Below are positions 18,306-28,345 of a stretch of 64,000 bases of DNA, in pieces. Made by a program: the position numbers and the translations under genes. A model generated the notes under the pieces. It was not told where the DNA came from. It saw nothing but the letters and a program-made list of their open reading frames with translations, and did not search any database. Origin of the DNA: an uncultured Oscillospiraceae bacterium (GTDB lineage: Bacteria > Bacillota > Clostridia > Oscillospirales > Acutalibacteraceae); the NCBI GenBank assembly GCA_949289045.1, contig CASEMN010000010.1, positions 1-64,000 on the forward strand, read 5' to 3'. The stretch's first letter is position 1; each line of letters starts with the position of its first letter.

Positions 18306-21300
18306 AAGGACCGACCTTAAAAAGATACTTGTCATAGGTTCAGGACCTATTGTTATCGGACAGGCTGCCGAGTTTGACTATGCGGGCACACAGGCTTGTC
18401 TTGCCCTTAAGGAAGAGGGATATGAGGTTGTTTTGTGCAACTCTAACCCCGCCACCATTATGACTGATACCTCCATTGCCGATAAAGTATATATGGAGCC
18501 CCTTACTCTCGAATATGTTGCGAGAATACTCCGTTATGAGCGTCCCGATGCAATAGTCCCCGGTATCGGCGGACAGACGGGACTCAACCTTGCCGTTCAG
18601 CTTGAAAAGAAGGGAATTTTAAAGGAATGCCGTGTAGAGCTTCTGGGAACTGATGTTAACAGTATCGAACAGGCTGAGGACAGAGAGCTTTTCAAAGAGC
18701 TTTGCGAGAGCCTCGGAGAGCCTGTACTTCCCTCCATGATAGCAAACTCTATGGAAGAGGGACTTGAAGCAGCTGAAAAGATAGGTTATCCCGTTGTACT
18801 TCGTCCTGCTTTCACCTTGGGCGGGACAGGCGGCGGCTTTGCCGATAATGAGGAAGAGTTCAGAACAGTTATGAAAAATGCTCTTTCACTTTCACCCGTT
18901 CATCAGGTACTTGTTGAAAAGAGCATAAAGGGATTTAAGGAAATTGAGTACGAAGTAATGCGTGACGCAAACGACACCGCCATTACAATCTGTAACATGG
19001 AAAACCTTGACCCTGTCGGTATTCACACCGGTGACTCAATAGTTGTCTGTCCTTCTCAGACTCTTACAAATAAAGAGTACCATATGCTCAGAGACAGTGC
19101 TCTTAAAATAATCAGAGCCCTTAAAATTCAGGGCGGATGCAATGTACAGTTTGCCCTTGATCCCAATTCTTTCCAGTATTATCTTATCGAGGTTAACCCC
19201 CGTGTTTCACGTTCATCTGCTCTTGCTTCAAAGGCAAGCGGATACCCAATTGCCCGTGTTTCTGCAAAAATCAGCGTGGGTATGACCCTTGATGAAATCC
19301 AGCTTGCCAATACCCCTGCATCCTTTGAGCCTACTCTTGACTATGTAGTTACAAAGATGCCTCGTTTCCCCTTTGATAAATTCACCGATGCCAACAACAG
19401 CCTCGGAACTCAGATGAAGGCTACCGGCGAAATAATGAGTGTCGGCAGAACCATAGAGGAGAGCCTTTTAAAGGGAATACGTTCACTTGAAATCGGTGTT
19501 TACCATCTTTATATGGCTAAGTTCGATTCTTACACTGCCGAGGAGCTTATGGAATATATTAAGCTCGGCACCGATGACAGAATTTATGCCATAGCACAGC
19601 TTCTCCGTCTTGGGGTAAAGGAAGAGGAAATCTCCAAAGCTACAAAGATAGATATGATTTTCCTCAGAAAGCTTAAAAATATAACCGATGAAGAGGAAAA
19701 GATTAAAGCAGCTAAGGGAGACGAATCCGTTCTTTATGAAGCAAAACGAATGGGATTCTCCGATAAAGAGATAGCATATCTTTGGAACATGAGCGAAACT
19801 GATGTTTTCGAAATGAGAAAAGAAAAGGGAATTTTCCCTGTCTATAAGATGATAGATACCTGTGCTTCTGAGTTTGAAAGCTATATTCCTTATTTCTATT
19901 CGACCTATGAAGAGGAAAACGAATCCATTGTTTCGGATAAGAAAAAGGTTGTAGTTCTTGGCTCAGGACCTATCAGAATCGGTCAGGGCGTCGAATTCGA
20001 CTATTCCACCGTTCACGCTGTAAAGACCATTAAAAACGCAGGCTATGAAGCTATAATCATCAACAATAACCCTGAAACTGTTTCAACAGACTACACAACT
20101 TCGGACAAGCTTTATTTTGAACCGCTGTGTCCGGAAGATGTTATGAATATTATAGCTCTCGAAAATCCGGAGGGCGTTATAGCTTCTCTCGGCGGACAAA
20201 CTGCCATTAACCTTGCACAGCCCCTTATGGAGCGTGGGGTAAAAATTATAGGAACCGACTGTGACGCCATCGAAAAGGCGGAGAACAGAGACTCATTTGA
20301 AAAGCTTCTTCTTGAGCTTAATATACCTCAGCCAAAGGGACAGGCTGTTACCAATATTGAGGACGGCGTAAATGCAGCCAAGAGAATCGGCTTCCCGGTG
20401 CTTGTAAGACCCAGCTTTGTTCTGGGCGGACGTGCAATGCAGATTGTGGCCAGTGAAAATCAGCTTCGCCACTACCTTAAAACTGCCGTTGAAATCGACG
20501 TTGACAAACCTGTGCTTGTTGATAAATACATCATGGGTAAAGAGGTAGAGGTAGACGCAATCTGTGACGGCAAGGATGTTTTTGTTCCCGGTATCATGGA
20601 GCTTGTTGAGCGTACAGGCGTACATTCCGGCGACTCAATCAGCGTTTATCCGTCATTCAGCATATCTCAGAAAGTAAAAGATACAATCCTTGACTATACC
20701 AAGAAACTCGGCCTCGGAATAGGTATTGTAGGTCTTTACAATATCCAGTTCATCGTCGATAAAAACGAGGATGTATTCATTATCGAGGTTAACCCGCGTT
20801 CTTCGAGAACAGTTCCATTCCTTTCAAAGGCTACGGGATACTCTCTTGCAGATATAGCAACTCTTGTAATACTTGGCAAGAGCCTTAAAGAGCAGGGCTT
20901 TACTGAGCTTTATCCCGCAGAAAAGAAGAGATGGTATGTAAAAGCGCCTGCATTCTCTTTCTCAAAGCTCAGCGGACTTGACGCATATCTCTCTCCTGAA
21001 ATGAAGTCAACGGGAGAGGCAATCGGATATGACAATAAGCTTACCCGTGCCCTTTATAAAGCCCTTCAGGCTTCGGGAGTTAAGATTCAGAATTACGGAA
21101 CAGTATTTGCCACAATAGCCGATGACGATAAGGAAGAGGCTCTTCCTCTTATCAGACGTTTCTATAACCTTGGCTTCAACATTGAAGCAACTGAGGGAAC
21201 TGCGAATTTCCTGAAGGAACACGGTATAAGAACAAGAATAAGAAAGAAGATAAGCGAAGGTTCAACGGATATTCTTGATTCTATCCGTCAGGGTTACGTA

Positions 21301-21477
21301 ACTTATGTTATTAATACCAGAGACGTGATGTCGGAAAATAAAATAACCGATGGAGGAGCAATCCGTAGCTGTGCCGTTCAGAACAACGTAACAGTATTTA
21401 CAGCACTTGACACTGTGCGAGTGCTGCTGGAAGTTCTGGAGGAAATCACTCTGGGAATTTCTACAATTGATGCATAA
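18298..21477 (+). CDS. carB: Carbamoyl-phosphate synthase large subunit
   Basis: The protein has 1059 residues and two homologous ATP-grasp halves, each beginning with a GSGPI motif ([19 protein letters not shown] near residue 12 and [18 protein letters not shown] near 555). It forms carboxyphosphate, then carbamate, then carbamoyl phosphate. Metal and ATP ligands appear as [17 protein letters not shown] and [17 protein letters not shown]. The C-terminal MGS-like allosteric domain (about 930-1059) has [17 protein letters not shown] and [11 protein letters not shown]. It overlaps carA by 8 bp, which favours balanced subunit synthesis. Confidence 0.98.
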   Translation: MPKRTDLKKILVIGSGPIVIGQAAEFDYAGTQACLALKEEGYEVVLCNSNPATIMTDTSIADKVYMEPLTLEYVARILRYERPDAIVPGIGGQTGLNLAVQLEKKGILKECRVELLGTDVNSIEQAEDRELFKELCESLGEPVLPSMIANSMEEGLEAAEKIGYPVVLRPAFTLGGTGGGFADNEEEFRTVMKNALSLSPVHQVLVEKSIKGFKEIEYEVMRDANDTAITICNMENLDPVGIHTGDSIVVCPSQTLTNKEYHMLRDSALKIIRALKIQGGCNVQFALDPNSFQYYLIEVNPRVSRSSALASKASGYPIARVSAKISVGMTLDEIQLANTPASFEPTLDYVVTKMPRFPFDKFTDANNSLGTQMKATGEIMSVGRTIEESLLKGIRSLEIGVYHLYMAKFDSYTAEELMEYIKLGTDDRIYAIAQLLRLGVKEEEISKATKIDMIFLRKLKNITDEEEKIKAAKGDESVLYEAKRMGFSDKEIAYLWNMSETDVFEMRKEKGIFPVYKMIDTCASEFESYIPYFYSTYEEENESIVSDKKKVVVLGSGPIRIGQGVEFDYSTVHAVKTIKNAGYEAIIINNNPETVSTDYTTSDKLYFEPLCPEDVMNIIALENPEGVIASLGGQTAINLAQPLMERGVKIIGTDCDAIEKAENRDSFEKLLLELNIPQPKGQAVTNIEDGVNAAKRIGFPVLVRPSFVLGGRAMQIVASENQLRHYLKTAVEIDVDKPVLVDKYIMGKEVEVDAICDGKDVFVPGIMELVERTGVHSGDSISVYPSFSISQKVKDTILDYTKKLGLGIGIVGLYNIQFIVDKNEDVFIIEVNPRSSRTVPFLSKATGYSLADIATLVILGKSLKEQGFTELYPAEKKRWYVKAPAFSFSKLSGLDAYLSPEMKSTGEAIGYDNKLTRALYKALQASGVKIQNYGTVFATIADDDKEEALPLIRRFYNLGFNIEATEGTANFLKEHGIRTRIRKKISEGSTDILDSIRQGYVTYVINTRDVMSENKITDGGAIRSCAVQNNVTVFTALDTVRVLLEVLEEITLGISTIDA

Positions 21478-21495
21478 AAAATAGGGGGATGAAAA

Positions 21496-22284
21496 ATGCG
21501 CTTTACAAAAATGCAGGGACTTGGAAATGACTATTTATATATTTACGGCGAACCGAAAAATCCTGAGGAGCTTTCAATAAAGCTTTCAGACCGTCATTTC
21601 GGAGCGGGTTCTGACGGAATTATTTTAATTCTGCCTTCTGAAATTGCAGATTTTAAAATGCGCATTTTCAATGCGGACGGCAGCGAAGCCAAAATGTGCG
21701 GCAACGGCATACGCTGCGTCGGAAAATATGTTTATGATAAAGGATATACCGACAAGACCAACCTGAAAATTGAAACCCTGTCAGGTATACGTACCTTGGA
21801 GCTTTTCACGGAAAACGGAAAGGTCAAAAAAGCTTCCGTAGATATGGGTAAGGTTGAGGTAAGCCCTGAGCTTATTTTGGATGTAAACGGAGCGGCAGTA
21901 ACCTGTACCCCAGTTTCGGTGGGCAATCCTCACGCCGTGATTTTTGTTGAGGATATCGAAAAAGCTCCCCTTACCACTTCCGGACCTATTATAGAGCACC
22001 ACGAGGCTTTCCCGGGAGGAGTAAACGTGGAATTTGTCCAGGTTCTCAGCAAAAGCTCTCTGCGTATGCGTGTATGGGAGAGAGGAAGCGGCGTTACCAT
22101 GGCCTGCGGAACTGGAGCCTGTGCCAGCGCTGCTGCGGCAGTAAGCAAGGGCTATTGTCCCAAAGAGGAGAAAATATCCGTTATTCTTGACGGCGGAACT
22201 TTGGAAATTGAAGTTCAAAAGGATGGCACAGTTATTATGACAGGCCCCGCAGAAACTGTTTATGAAGGAGAGGTAAATATATGA
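21496..22284 (+). CDS. dapF: Diaminopimelate epimerase
   Basis: It interconverts LL- and meso-diaminopimelate for peptidoglycan and lysine. The two catalytic cysteines are visible in KMCGNGIRCVGKY and TMACGTGACASAA, and the N-terminus MRFTKMQGLGNDYLYI is typical. It has 262 residues, about the family's usual 270. The ATG follows GGGGG. It is 18 bp after carB and overlaps dapL by four bases, pairing it with the preceding enzyme of the aminotransferase variant of the pathway. Confidence 0.96.
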   Translation: MRFTKMQGLGNDYLYIYGEPKNPEELSIKLSDRHFGAGSDGIILILPSEIADFKMRIFNADGSEAKMCGNGIRCVGKYVYDKGYTDKTNLKIETLSGIRTLELFTENGKVKKASVDMGKVEVSPELILDVNGAAVTCTPVSVGNPHAVIFVEDIEKAPLTTSGPIIEHHEAFPGGVNVEFVQVLSKSSLRMRVWERGSGVTMACGTGACASAAAAVSKGYCPKEEKISVILDGGTLEIEVQKDGTVIMTGPAETVYEGEVNI

Positions 22285-23465
22285 CGGTACCAAAGAAAAG
22301 CTATGGCGATTTACAGGATTCATATCTGTTTTATAACATTGCTCAAAAGACAAAGGCATACCTTGAAAAGAATCCCGATAAAAAGCTTTATCGAATGGGA
22401 ATAGGAGATGTGTCACTTCCTCTTTGCGACGCAGTTATAAAAGCTCTTCACTCTGCCGTAGATGACCAGTCGAAAGCAGACTCCTTTCATGGCTATATGC
22501 CGGAGTGCGGAGCGGAGTTTTTAAGAGAGGCAATTGCCGATTATTATGGTAAAAGAGGCGTAAAGCTTGACGCAGATGAGGTTTTTGTCTCAAGCGGCGC
22601 CAGCGACGAGCTGGGAGATATTTTAGATTTATTTGATCAGAGCAACACCGCTTTAGTAATAGAACCCGCTTATCCCGCTTATGTGGATGCAAACGTAATG
22701 GCCCGAAGAAAGATAATTCACCTTGCCTCAGGCAGGGAAAACGGCTTTTTACCTCTTCCTGACGACAGCTCAAATGCAGATATAATTTACCTTTGCTCTC
22801 CCAATAATCCTACGGGAGCTGTCTTTAACCGTGAACAGCTTCAGAAATGGGTGGATTTTGCAAATAAAAACGGTTCTATTATTCTCTTTGACGCTGCATA
22901 TGAAGCCTTTATCGAAGAGAACGAGCTTCCCCACAGTATTTTTGAGCTGGAAGGGGCAAGAACCTGTGCGATCGAAATCTGTTCTCTTTCAAAGACAGCG
23001 GGCTTTACTGGTACACGCTGCGGATATACGATTATTCCAAAAGACCTTGAGCGATGCGGCATGAACTTAAATAGTATGTGGGTGAGAAACCGCACCACAA
23101 AGACAAACGGTGTTTCCTATATTATCCAAAAGGGAGCGGCGGCAGTATTTACCGACGAGGGAATGGAACAGATCCATGAGAATATAAAGGTTTATAAAAA
23201 CAACGGAAAATGTCTCATGGAAGCTCTTGATAAATTAGGTATCTGGTATTGCGGCGGCAAAAATGCGCCTTATATCTGGCTTAAATGTCCCAAGGGCATG
23301 GACAGCTGGCAGTTCTTCGACTACTTGCTCAATGAAATTCAGGTAGTTGGAACTCCCGGCGAAGGCTTCGGAGCCTGCGGAGAGGGATATTTCCGTTTTT
23401 CAACCTTCGGCAGTCCCGAGGATACAAAAGAGGCCGCAAGGCGTCTGGTTGAGCTTTTAGGATAA
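22281..23465 (+). CDS. dapL: LL-diaminopimelate aminotransferase
   Basis: This 394-residue fold-type I PLP enzyme converts tetrahydrodipicolinate and glutamate directly to LL-diaminopimelate, bypassing the succinylated or acetylated steps. The PLP lysine is in SLSKTAGFTGTRCGY, and other family segments are LYRMGIGDVSLPL, CSPNNPTGAVF and the final EGYFRFSTFGS. The ATGA overlap with dapF supports pathway coupling. It is the last gene of the long operon, before the terminator at 23492-23531. Its use of glutamate again links this operon to the nitrogen genes upstream. Confidence 0.95.
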   Translation: MTVPKKSYGDLQDSYLFYNIAQKTKAYLEKNPDKKLYRMGIGDVSLPLCDAVIKALHSAVDDQSKADSFHGYMPECGAEFLREAIADYYGKRGVKLDADEVFVSSGASDELGDILDLFDQSNTALVIEPAYPAYVDANVMARRKIIHLASGRENGFLPLPDDSSNADIIYLCSPNNPTGAVFNREQLQKWVDFANKNGSIILFDAAYEAFIEENELPHSIFELEGARTCAIEICSLSKTAGFTGTRCGYTIIPKDLERCGMNLNSMWVRNRTTKTNGVSYIIQKGAAAVFTDEGMEQIHENIKVYKNNGKCLMEALDKLGIWYCGGKNAPYIWLKCPKGMDSWQFFDYLLNEIQVVGTPGEGFGACGEGYFRFSTFGSPEDTKEAARRLVELLG

Positions 23466-23491
23466 TTTAAAATCTGTTTTGTTTAAAAATA

Positions 23492-23531
23492 AAAATCACC
23501 GGACTTCGTTTTTGACGTATCCGGTGATTTT
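23492..23531. terminator. Bidirectional intrinsic terminator
   Basis: AAAATCACCGGA (23492-23503) pairs perfectly with TCCGGTGATTTT (23520-23531), with a U-rich run on the plus strand and A-rich flank on the other. It ends the guaA-dapL operon and may also serve the convergent MATE gene. Confidence 0.85.
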
Positions 23532-23614
23532 CTTTTTATAATTTTTGACTGTTTTTGCAGGGAAACAGAAAATAGTGCCTGAGGCGAAATTTAATATGAG
23601 AAATGAGTTAGGTT

Positions 23615-24946
23615 TTACGCATATTTATATTTTTTTCTTTTTGCCACAAAGAAAATAATGCTTACAATAAGGGCTAAAAGTTCCGCAGCCACAATTGCAA
23701 ACCAAATTCCGTCGATGCCTAAAAGTACTGGAAGTACAAGTATTGCTATTAGCTGAAAAACAAGGGTTCTCATGAAAGCTATTGCCGCTGAAACAGCGCC
23801 GTTATTAAGAGCTGTAAAGAAAGCAGAACTGAAAACATTAAAGCCGCTTATTAAAAAGGATATGGCATATACTCTGAATCCGTGAGCGGTAAGCTCAAAA
23901 AGTTCGGCGTCATAGCCTACAAACCAGCTGGCAAGGGGAGAAGCTAAAAGCTGAGAAAAGGTCACCATTAAAAATCCGAACAAACCGGTAATAATAAGAC
24001 TTTTACGGAACAAATTTTTAAGTTCATCAGTGTTAGCGGCTCCGTAATTAAAGCTTACAACTGGTGCGCTGCCGATAGCATATCCAAAGTATACGGCGGA
24101 AAAGATGAAGTTTACGTACATAATTATACCGTATGCGGCAACGCCGTTTTCCCCGGCAAGCTTCATAAGCTGAAAATTGTAGAGAATGTTTACAAGAGAG
24201 GCCGAAAGATTTGTCATAAGCTCAGAAGAGCCGTTGGTGCAGACTTTAATAAGAACCCGCATATTGAGCCTTGCCTTTGTAAGACGGAGCAGGCTGTTAT
24301 TTTTTCTGGCAAAATAGATAATTGGTACAACGGCGCCTACAAGCTGGCTTATTACCGTTGCCGCCGCAGCTCCTGCTATACCCCATGTAAAAACAGCTAC
24401 GAAAAGTGTGTCCAAAATAATATTTGTAACACCTGCGGCGACTGTTACGAATAAACCGAGTTTTGGCTTTTCTGCGGCAACCAAAAAACTTTGGAAAGCA
24501 CACTGGAGCATAAATGCGGTTTGGAAGGATATTAAAATTCTGCCGTAAAGCACGCAGTCCTCAAGCATCTGACCGGAAGCTCCCAAAAGTTCAGAAATGG
24601 GACGTATAAATATTAAAGCAATAACGGTCAACAAAATTCCTACTGCAATTGTTACATAAACTAACATGGAAAAATAGCTGTTTGCTTTATCTCTTTTGCC
24701 TTCTCCGAGGGTTTTGGAAACAACTGCGCTGCCGCCGGTTCCGATAAGAAAGCCCACTGTGCCCATACCCATCAATACCGGCATTATAAGGTTTACCGCT
24801 GCGAAAGCCGTCTTACCTGCGAAATTTGAGACAAAAAGACCGTCTACAACGCTGTAAATAGAAGTGAATACCATCATAATAATTGATGGAAATACAAATC
24901 GCAGAAGTTTGTTATATGTAAAATGGTCGGATAACTGAATTCTCAT
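23615..24946 (-). CDS. MATE-family multidrug/metabolite efflux transporter
   Basis: This 443-residue membrane protein has about 12 hydrophobic segments in two halves, as in MATE exporters, which move organic cations or drugs out of the cell using Na+ or H+ gradients. The N-terminal FVFPSIIMMVFTSIYSVVDG and MGTVGFLIGTGGSAVVSKTLGEG segments are characteristic of the group close to MepA/DinF-like proteins. The ATG at 24946 follows GGAAAGGA. The MarR regulator starts 27 bp upstream on the same strand, so the two form one unit controlled by the operator at 25445-25494. Confidence 0.92.
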   Translation of the reverse strand: MRIQLSDHFTYNKLLRFVFPSIIMMVFTSIYSVVDGLFVSNFAGKTAFAAVNLIMPVLMGMGTVGFLIGTGGSAVVSKTLGEGKRDKANSYFSMLVYVTIAVGILLTVIALIFIRPISELLGASGQMLEDCVLYGRILISFQTAFMLQCAFQSFLVAAEKPKLGLFVTVAAGVTNIILDTLFVAVFTWGIAGAAAATVISQLVGAVVPIIYFARKNNSLLRLTKARLNMRVLIKVCTNGSSELMTNLSASLVNILYNFQLMKLAGENGVAAYGIIMYVNFIFSAVYFGYAIGSAPVVSFNYGAANTDELKNLFRKSLIITGLFGFLMVTFSQLLASPLASWFVGYDAELFELTAHGFRVYAISFLISGFNVFSSAFFTALNNGAVSAAIAFMRTLVFQLIAILVLPVLLGIDGIWFAIVAAELLALIVSIIFFVAKRKKYKYA

Positions 24947-24972
24947 TTCTATTCCTTTCCTGTTCTAAAATT

Positions 24973-25425
24973 TTAATCTGAATTTTCTTCGTATTCCTTA
25001 CGAAGAAGCACGGCGTATTTTTCGCTCAGTGAAAGAAAAAGCTGAAGTTCGTTTTCGGAAAATTGCCTGAGAACTTTTATTTCCGCTTTCAAAACCATAT
25101 CAGCACTGTTTTTGGCAAGCCCTTCACCTTTTTCAGTTAAAACAAGTATTTTGCTTTTTTTGTTATTTTCTACGGGAGTAAGACTGATGTACCCTTCGCT
25201 TTGCAGATTTTTAAGGGCGGAGTTTACAGTTTGTCTCGGCAAAGAGAGCATATTACATATTTCTGCCTGAGTGTACTGTGTATCGGTTTCACGCAGAAGG
25301 TAGAGAATCCAAAAAGCACAGTCGGATAAACCATAGCTTTTAGCGAAATTGTGATAAATTTTATCGGTATCTTTAAAAATACGGTTGTAGCGTATCAAAA
25401 TATCATGTAAATACTGAGTTTCCAT
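24973..25425 (-). CDS. MarR-family transcriptional regulator
   Basis: This 150-residue winged-helix protein has the recognition region ICNMLSLPRQTVNSALKNL and wing VENNKKSKILVLTEKG. I chose the ATG at 25425 (METQYLHD) because AAAGGTG lies at proper distance; a GTG nine bases earlier overlaps that site. It precedes the MATE gene in one transcript. A long inverted repeat overlaps its own promoter, so it most likely represses itself and the pump until a ligand is bound. The ligand is unknown. Confidence 0.93.
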   Translation of the reverse strand: METQYLHDILIRYNRIFKDTDKIYHNFAKSYGLSDCAFWILYLLRETDTQYTQAEICNMLSLPRQTVNSALKNLQSEGYISLTPVENNKKSKILVLTEKGEGLAKNSADMVLKAEIKVLRQFSENELQLFLSLSEKYAVLLRKEYEENSD

Positions 25426-25444
25426 AAACTTCACCTTTGTTAAT

Positions 25445-25494
25445 TTTTGTCCGAAATCGGACTACTGCGTATTATAATCCGATTTAGGACAAAA
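25445..25494 (-). promoter_or_regulatory. Long inverted-repeat operator of the marR-MATE unit
   Basis: A 17-base arm at 25445-25461 (TTTTGTCCGAAATCGGA) matches the reverse complement of 25478-25494 except at one base. The arms also hold shorter internal repeats (TCCGAAATCGGA is itself a 12-bp palindrome-like half). The arms flank and cover the promoter elements, as expected for a MarR dimer pair blocking RNA polymerase. Confidence 0.8.
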
Positions 25495-25499
25495 GTCAA
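25471..25499 (-). promoter_or_regulatory. Promoter of marR-MATE
   Basis: TTGACT (25499-25494), a 17-bp spacer and TATAAT (25476-25471) on the minus strand. The -10 element lies between the two operator arms. Confidence 0.85.
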
Positions 25500-25528
25500 C
25501 TGAAACGCGATCAGAAAATCAAAAAAAT

Positions 25529-25571
25529 AAAGCTCTGTACATTCACCCTTAGAGGTGCGGTACAGAGCTTT
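25529..25571 (-). terminator. Intrinsic terminator of the PHP gene
   Basis: AAAGCTCTGTAC (25571-25560 on the minus strand) pairs perfectly with GTACAGAGCTTT (25540-25529), followed by ATTTTTTTG. It lies 11 bases past the stop codon. Confidence 0.88.
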
Positions 25572-25581
25572 GCTTTATTAT

Positions 25582-26904
25582 TTATTCAAAATAAATGGGA
25601 TTGCTTATGCATTTTGCGAAGGGAGGAATGGGAAGTCCCGCATCGGGCGGGAAAATAAATTTTATCACCTGTTTGTAAGCCGCTTTTTTAATAGATTTAT
25701 ATTCGCTGACTATTTCGGCTCTTATAAATCCTTTTTCACTTACTTTAATTTCGGCGCAGTGACTTTCGGGCTTTGAGGCTTTGTATTTGTAAACAATTCT
25801 GTCGTTTTCATAAACTATAACAGTATCATTTCTTTTTAGTTTTTCAGCCTCAATTTTCACTTTAAGTCCCTGCCGGAATTTTACCGTATCGCCCTGAATA
25901 GAATCTGAGCACCTTAAAATAAGGGATGGGCCGTTGACCGATGAAGTTATGTAGGAGTTTCCCTTTTTAAGAGCCATTAAAATATCGTCGGAAGTGCAGA
26001 AATCGGCGCATACAACAGTTGTTGGTACAGCTAAAAGGTCTGTTACATAATAGTCCCTGTGATAGTCGCTGCCGCCCACTGCGGAGATTTTTTTACCCTG
26101 GAGTAAAAGTGAATGCCACCATTTTAAAGCTTCCATATTATCTATTCTCTGCGGGCCGTTCCAGACCTCCACGCAGTCAAAGTCAAAGCCTTCTCTCGGC
26201 ATATGCCAGCCGCAGTTTTTGCATTCGGGATGGTTTAAAGAAATTACGGCACCGTTTTCTTTAGCCTGATTGTAAATCGGTAAAAAATTCTCAAAGGTAT
26301 TCACACAGTAGGGGAGGGTAAAGGGACGCTTTACACCCCAGAAATTTATATGGCCGCTGAAAGCTGTAAGTTCGCAGCCCTTAATTACCAGTATATCTTT
26401 ATAATTATAATCGTTGTAAGCTGCAACACTGTTATTGTGGTCTGTGATTATAATATAATCAAGATTTTTCTTTACGGCTTTTTCAATAAGCTCTGTTGGA
26501 GTGCATTTACCGTCGCTGTTAACGGTATGAAGGTGAGTATCGCCTTTAAGCCAGCGCTTTTCCTTTTTCTTAAAGCTTATATTGTATATTGCCTTTAACC
26601 CGTCTGCGGTTCGGTCAACGCCCACTATGATTTTCCATTTCCCAGCTTTTGGAGTACATTTATCATATCCGGGAGTGGAATATTTTTCGCTTATAGTAAC
26701 ATCCTGTTTTACGTTGCCTGAGGCTCCTACCTGTATTCCGTCAGGGCCAATAAGACCGAAATCCAAATTGCCCTCTTCTTTAGGCAGCCATGAATGGGTG
26801 ATTCGCAGAACTTCAGTGTTTTCAGGTACTTCGAAGTCAATGCAAAAACATTTCTTTAAAAGAGATTTGTCAATTGTTTTTTCAATAATTAAATCGCTTT
26901 TCAT
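25582..26904 (-). CDS. PHP-domain metal-dependent hydrolase (CehA/McbA-like)
   Basis: This 440-residue protein has an N-terminal beta-sandwich-like region (about 1-115, including GNLDFGLIGPDGIQVG) followed by a PHP metal-binding domain: GDTHLHTVNSDG provides the first HxH metal ligands, then IIITDHNNSV, CELTAFSGHINF, LNHPECKN and GGSDYHRD. PHP enzymes of this group hydrolyse phosphoester or related bonds; the exact substrate cannot be told. No signal peptide is seen, so it is probably cytoplasmic. It is divergent from the GPH transporter/ChbG pair and may act on a glycan-derived metabolite. Confidence 0.85.
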   Translation of the reverse strand: MKSDLIIEKTIDKSLLKKCFCIDFEVPENTEVLRITHSWLPKEEGNLDFGLIGPDGIQVGASGNVKQDVTISEKYSTPGYDKCTPKAGKWKIIVGVDRTADGLKAIYNISFKKKEKRWLKGDTHLHTVNSDGKCTPTELIEKAVKKNLDYIIITDHNNSVAAYNDYNYKDILVIKGCELTAFSGHINFWGVKRPFTLPYCVNTFENFLPIYNQAKENGAVISLNHPECKNCGWHMPREGFDFDCVEVWNGPQRIDNMEALKWWHSLLLQGKKISAVGGSDYHRDYYVTDLLAVPTTVVCADFCTSDDILMALKKGNSYITSSVNGPSLILRCSDSIQGDTVKFRQGLKVKIEAEKLKRNDTVIVYENDRIVYKYKASKPESHCAEIKVSEKGFIRAEIVSEYKSIKKAAYKQVIKFIFPPDAGLPIPPFAKCISNPIYFE

Positions 26905-26973
26905 ATAATTCTCCTAATACATAATTCTTTGTGATAATCATACATTATTTTGTTTAATAAGTCAAAAAATATA

Positions 26974-27002
26974 TTGCAAATGATGATGCGGTATGCTATA
27001 TT
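26974..27002 (+). promoter_or_regulatory. Promoter of the GPH transporter/chbG unit
   Basis: TTGCAA (26974-26979), a 17-bp spacer and TATATT (26997-27002), about 30 bases before the ATG at 27035. Confidence 0.7.
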
Positions 27003-27034
27003 TTGATTACAAAAATAAAAAGTGAGGGGTAAAA

Positions 27035-28345
27035 ATGGAAAAAGAGAGCAGTCTTGCTGCTAAGTCAGTAAAAAGAACTTCGCCGTTCCGTTACGGAATA
27101 GGTATGTTCGGAACGTCAATTCCCATTAATATGTTTAAGTCCTTTGCAGCAATATTCTATGTGGATATGCTGGGACTTGACATGAAAAAGTATTCCTTCG
27201 TGCTGTTCCTTTACACTTTCGTTGACGCTATCGACAATCCAGTTTACGGATTTCTTTCGGATAGAACCCGTACAAAATGGGGCCGCAGAAGGCCATGGCT
27301 TGTTATAGGTGTGCCGCTGTTGATTTTATGTTTTATAATGTTCTTTAATGTGCCGTCTTTTATAAGCGCCGACAGCAATATGCTGTTTATTTATATGCTG
27401 CTTATGTACATATTGACCGGTACTCTCGATTCGCTGATGAATGCAAACTACGGAGCCTTGTTCCCGGAGCTTTTTCATGAGGATACGGAGAGAGCTAAGA
27501 CAAACGCCATAAGGCAGGCTTTCCAGCTTGTAGCTATGGTAATAAGTATCGCTCTTACTCCTATGATAACAAACGCCATAGGTTACAGCAAAACCTCGAT
27601 AATTTACGGCGTAGTAGCTCTTATTGTCATAATGTACTGTACTTTTGGCTGTAAGGAAGACCCAAATTCCTGGTCCACTGAAAAGCCGAAAATATTTTCC
27701 AGTATATGGGATCTTCTCAAAAACAAAAAGTTCTGGATTTTCGGTTTTACGGGAGCTTTCTATTCCGCAGCTTTCGCACTTATATCTCAGGCGGTACCAT
27801 TCTATGTAAAATATACCCTAAAACTTGAAAGTGATAAGACTACTATAATGCTTGCGGCAGTTTTTGCCGTTGCACTTATAGGTATTCTTATTTGGACACA
27901 GATAATAAAGCACGTATATATAGTTAAGGCGTGGAGAATTTCCTTTGTGGTTATGGCCATTGGTATAATTCCCATGTATTTTACCTCAGATCTTATTACA
28001 GCGGTATGCATTGCTGGTGTAGTAGGTCTTGGAGTTGCAGGATGCCTTACAACTATGGACTGCATCGGAGCAAAGATCATGGACGAAGACTATAAATTGC
28101 ACGGCGTCAAGCGTGAGGGAATAATTTCAAGCTGTTTAGGTGTTATGAACAGACTTAACGGACTGTTTACCTCTGCGGCGTTTTATGTTGTTGCAACTTT
28201 TTTCGGATTTGAAAACGGCGATAATCCCGGTACAAATCCCGCAGTTGCCTCAAAAATGCTCCTTATAGTTTTCCCGGCTGTTGCCGTAGCTCTTGCCGCT
28301 GTTTTCTCAATGTTCCTGCACTTTGAGGATGAAAAGAAAAAATGA
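27035..28345 (+). CDS. GPH-family sugar:cation symporter
   Basis: This 436-residue membrane protein has about 12 hydrophobic segments. The loop DNPVYGFLSDRTRTKWGRRRPW is the hallmark of the glycoside-pentoside-hexuronide family, which imports glycosides with Na+ or H+. The length is normal, unlike the extended relative at 126-2645. GAGGGG lies before the ATG. Its stop codon overlaps the start of the ChbG-type deacetylase by four bases, suggesting it imports an acetylated amino-sugar oligosaccharide or a related glycoside for that enzyme. Confidence 0.9.
   Translation: MEKESSLAAKSVKRTSPFRYGIGMFGTSIPINMFKSFAAIFYVDMLGLDMKKYSFVLFLYTFVDAIDNPVYGFLSDRTRTKWGRRRPWLVIGVPLLILCFIMFFNVPSFISADSNMLFIYMLLMYILTGTLDSLMNANYGALFPELFHEDTERAKTNAIRQAFQLVAMVISIALTPMITNAIGYSKTSIIYGVVALIVIMYCTFGCKEDPNSWSTEKPKIFSSIWDLLKNKKFWIFGFTGAFYSAAFALISQAVPFYVKYTLKLESDKTTIMLAAVFAVALIGILIWTQIIKHVYIVKAWRISFVVMAIGIIPMYFTSDLITAVCIAGVVGLGVAGCLTTMDCIGAKIMDEDYKLHGVKREGIISSCLGVMNRLNGLFTSAAFYVVATFFGFENGDNPGTNPAVASKMLLIVFPAVAVALAAVFSMFLHFEDEKKK

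Noticed and set aside
21781..22416. 211-codon antisense frame across dapF and dapL
   Set aside because: Runs antisense over two well-supported, overlapping genes.
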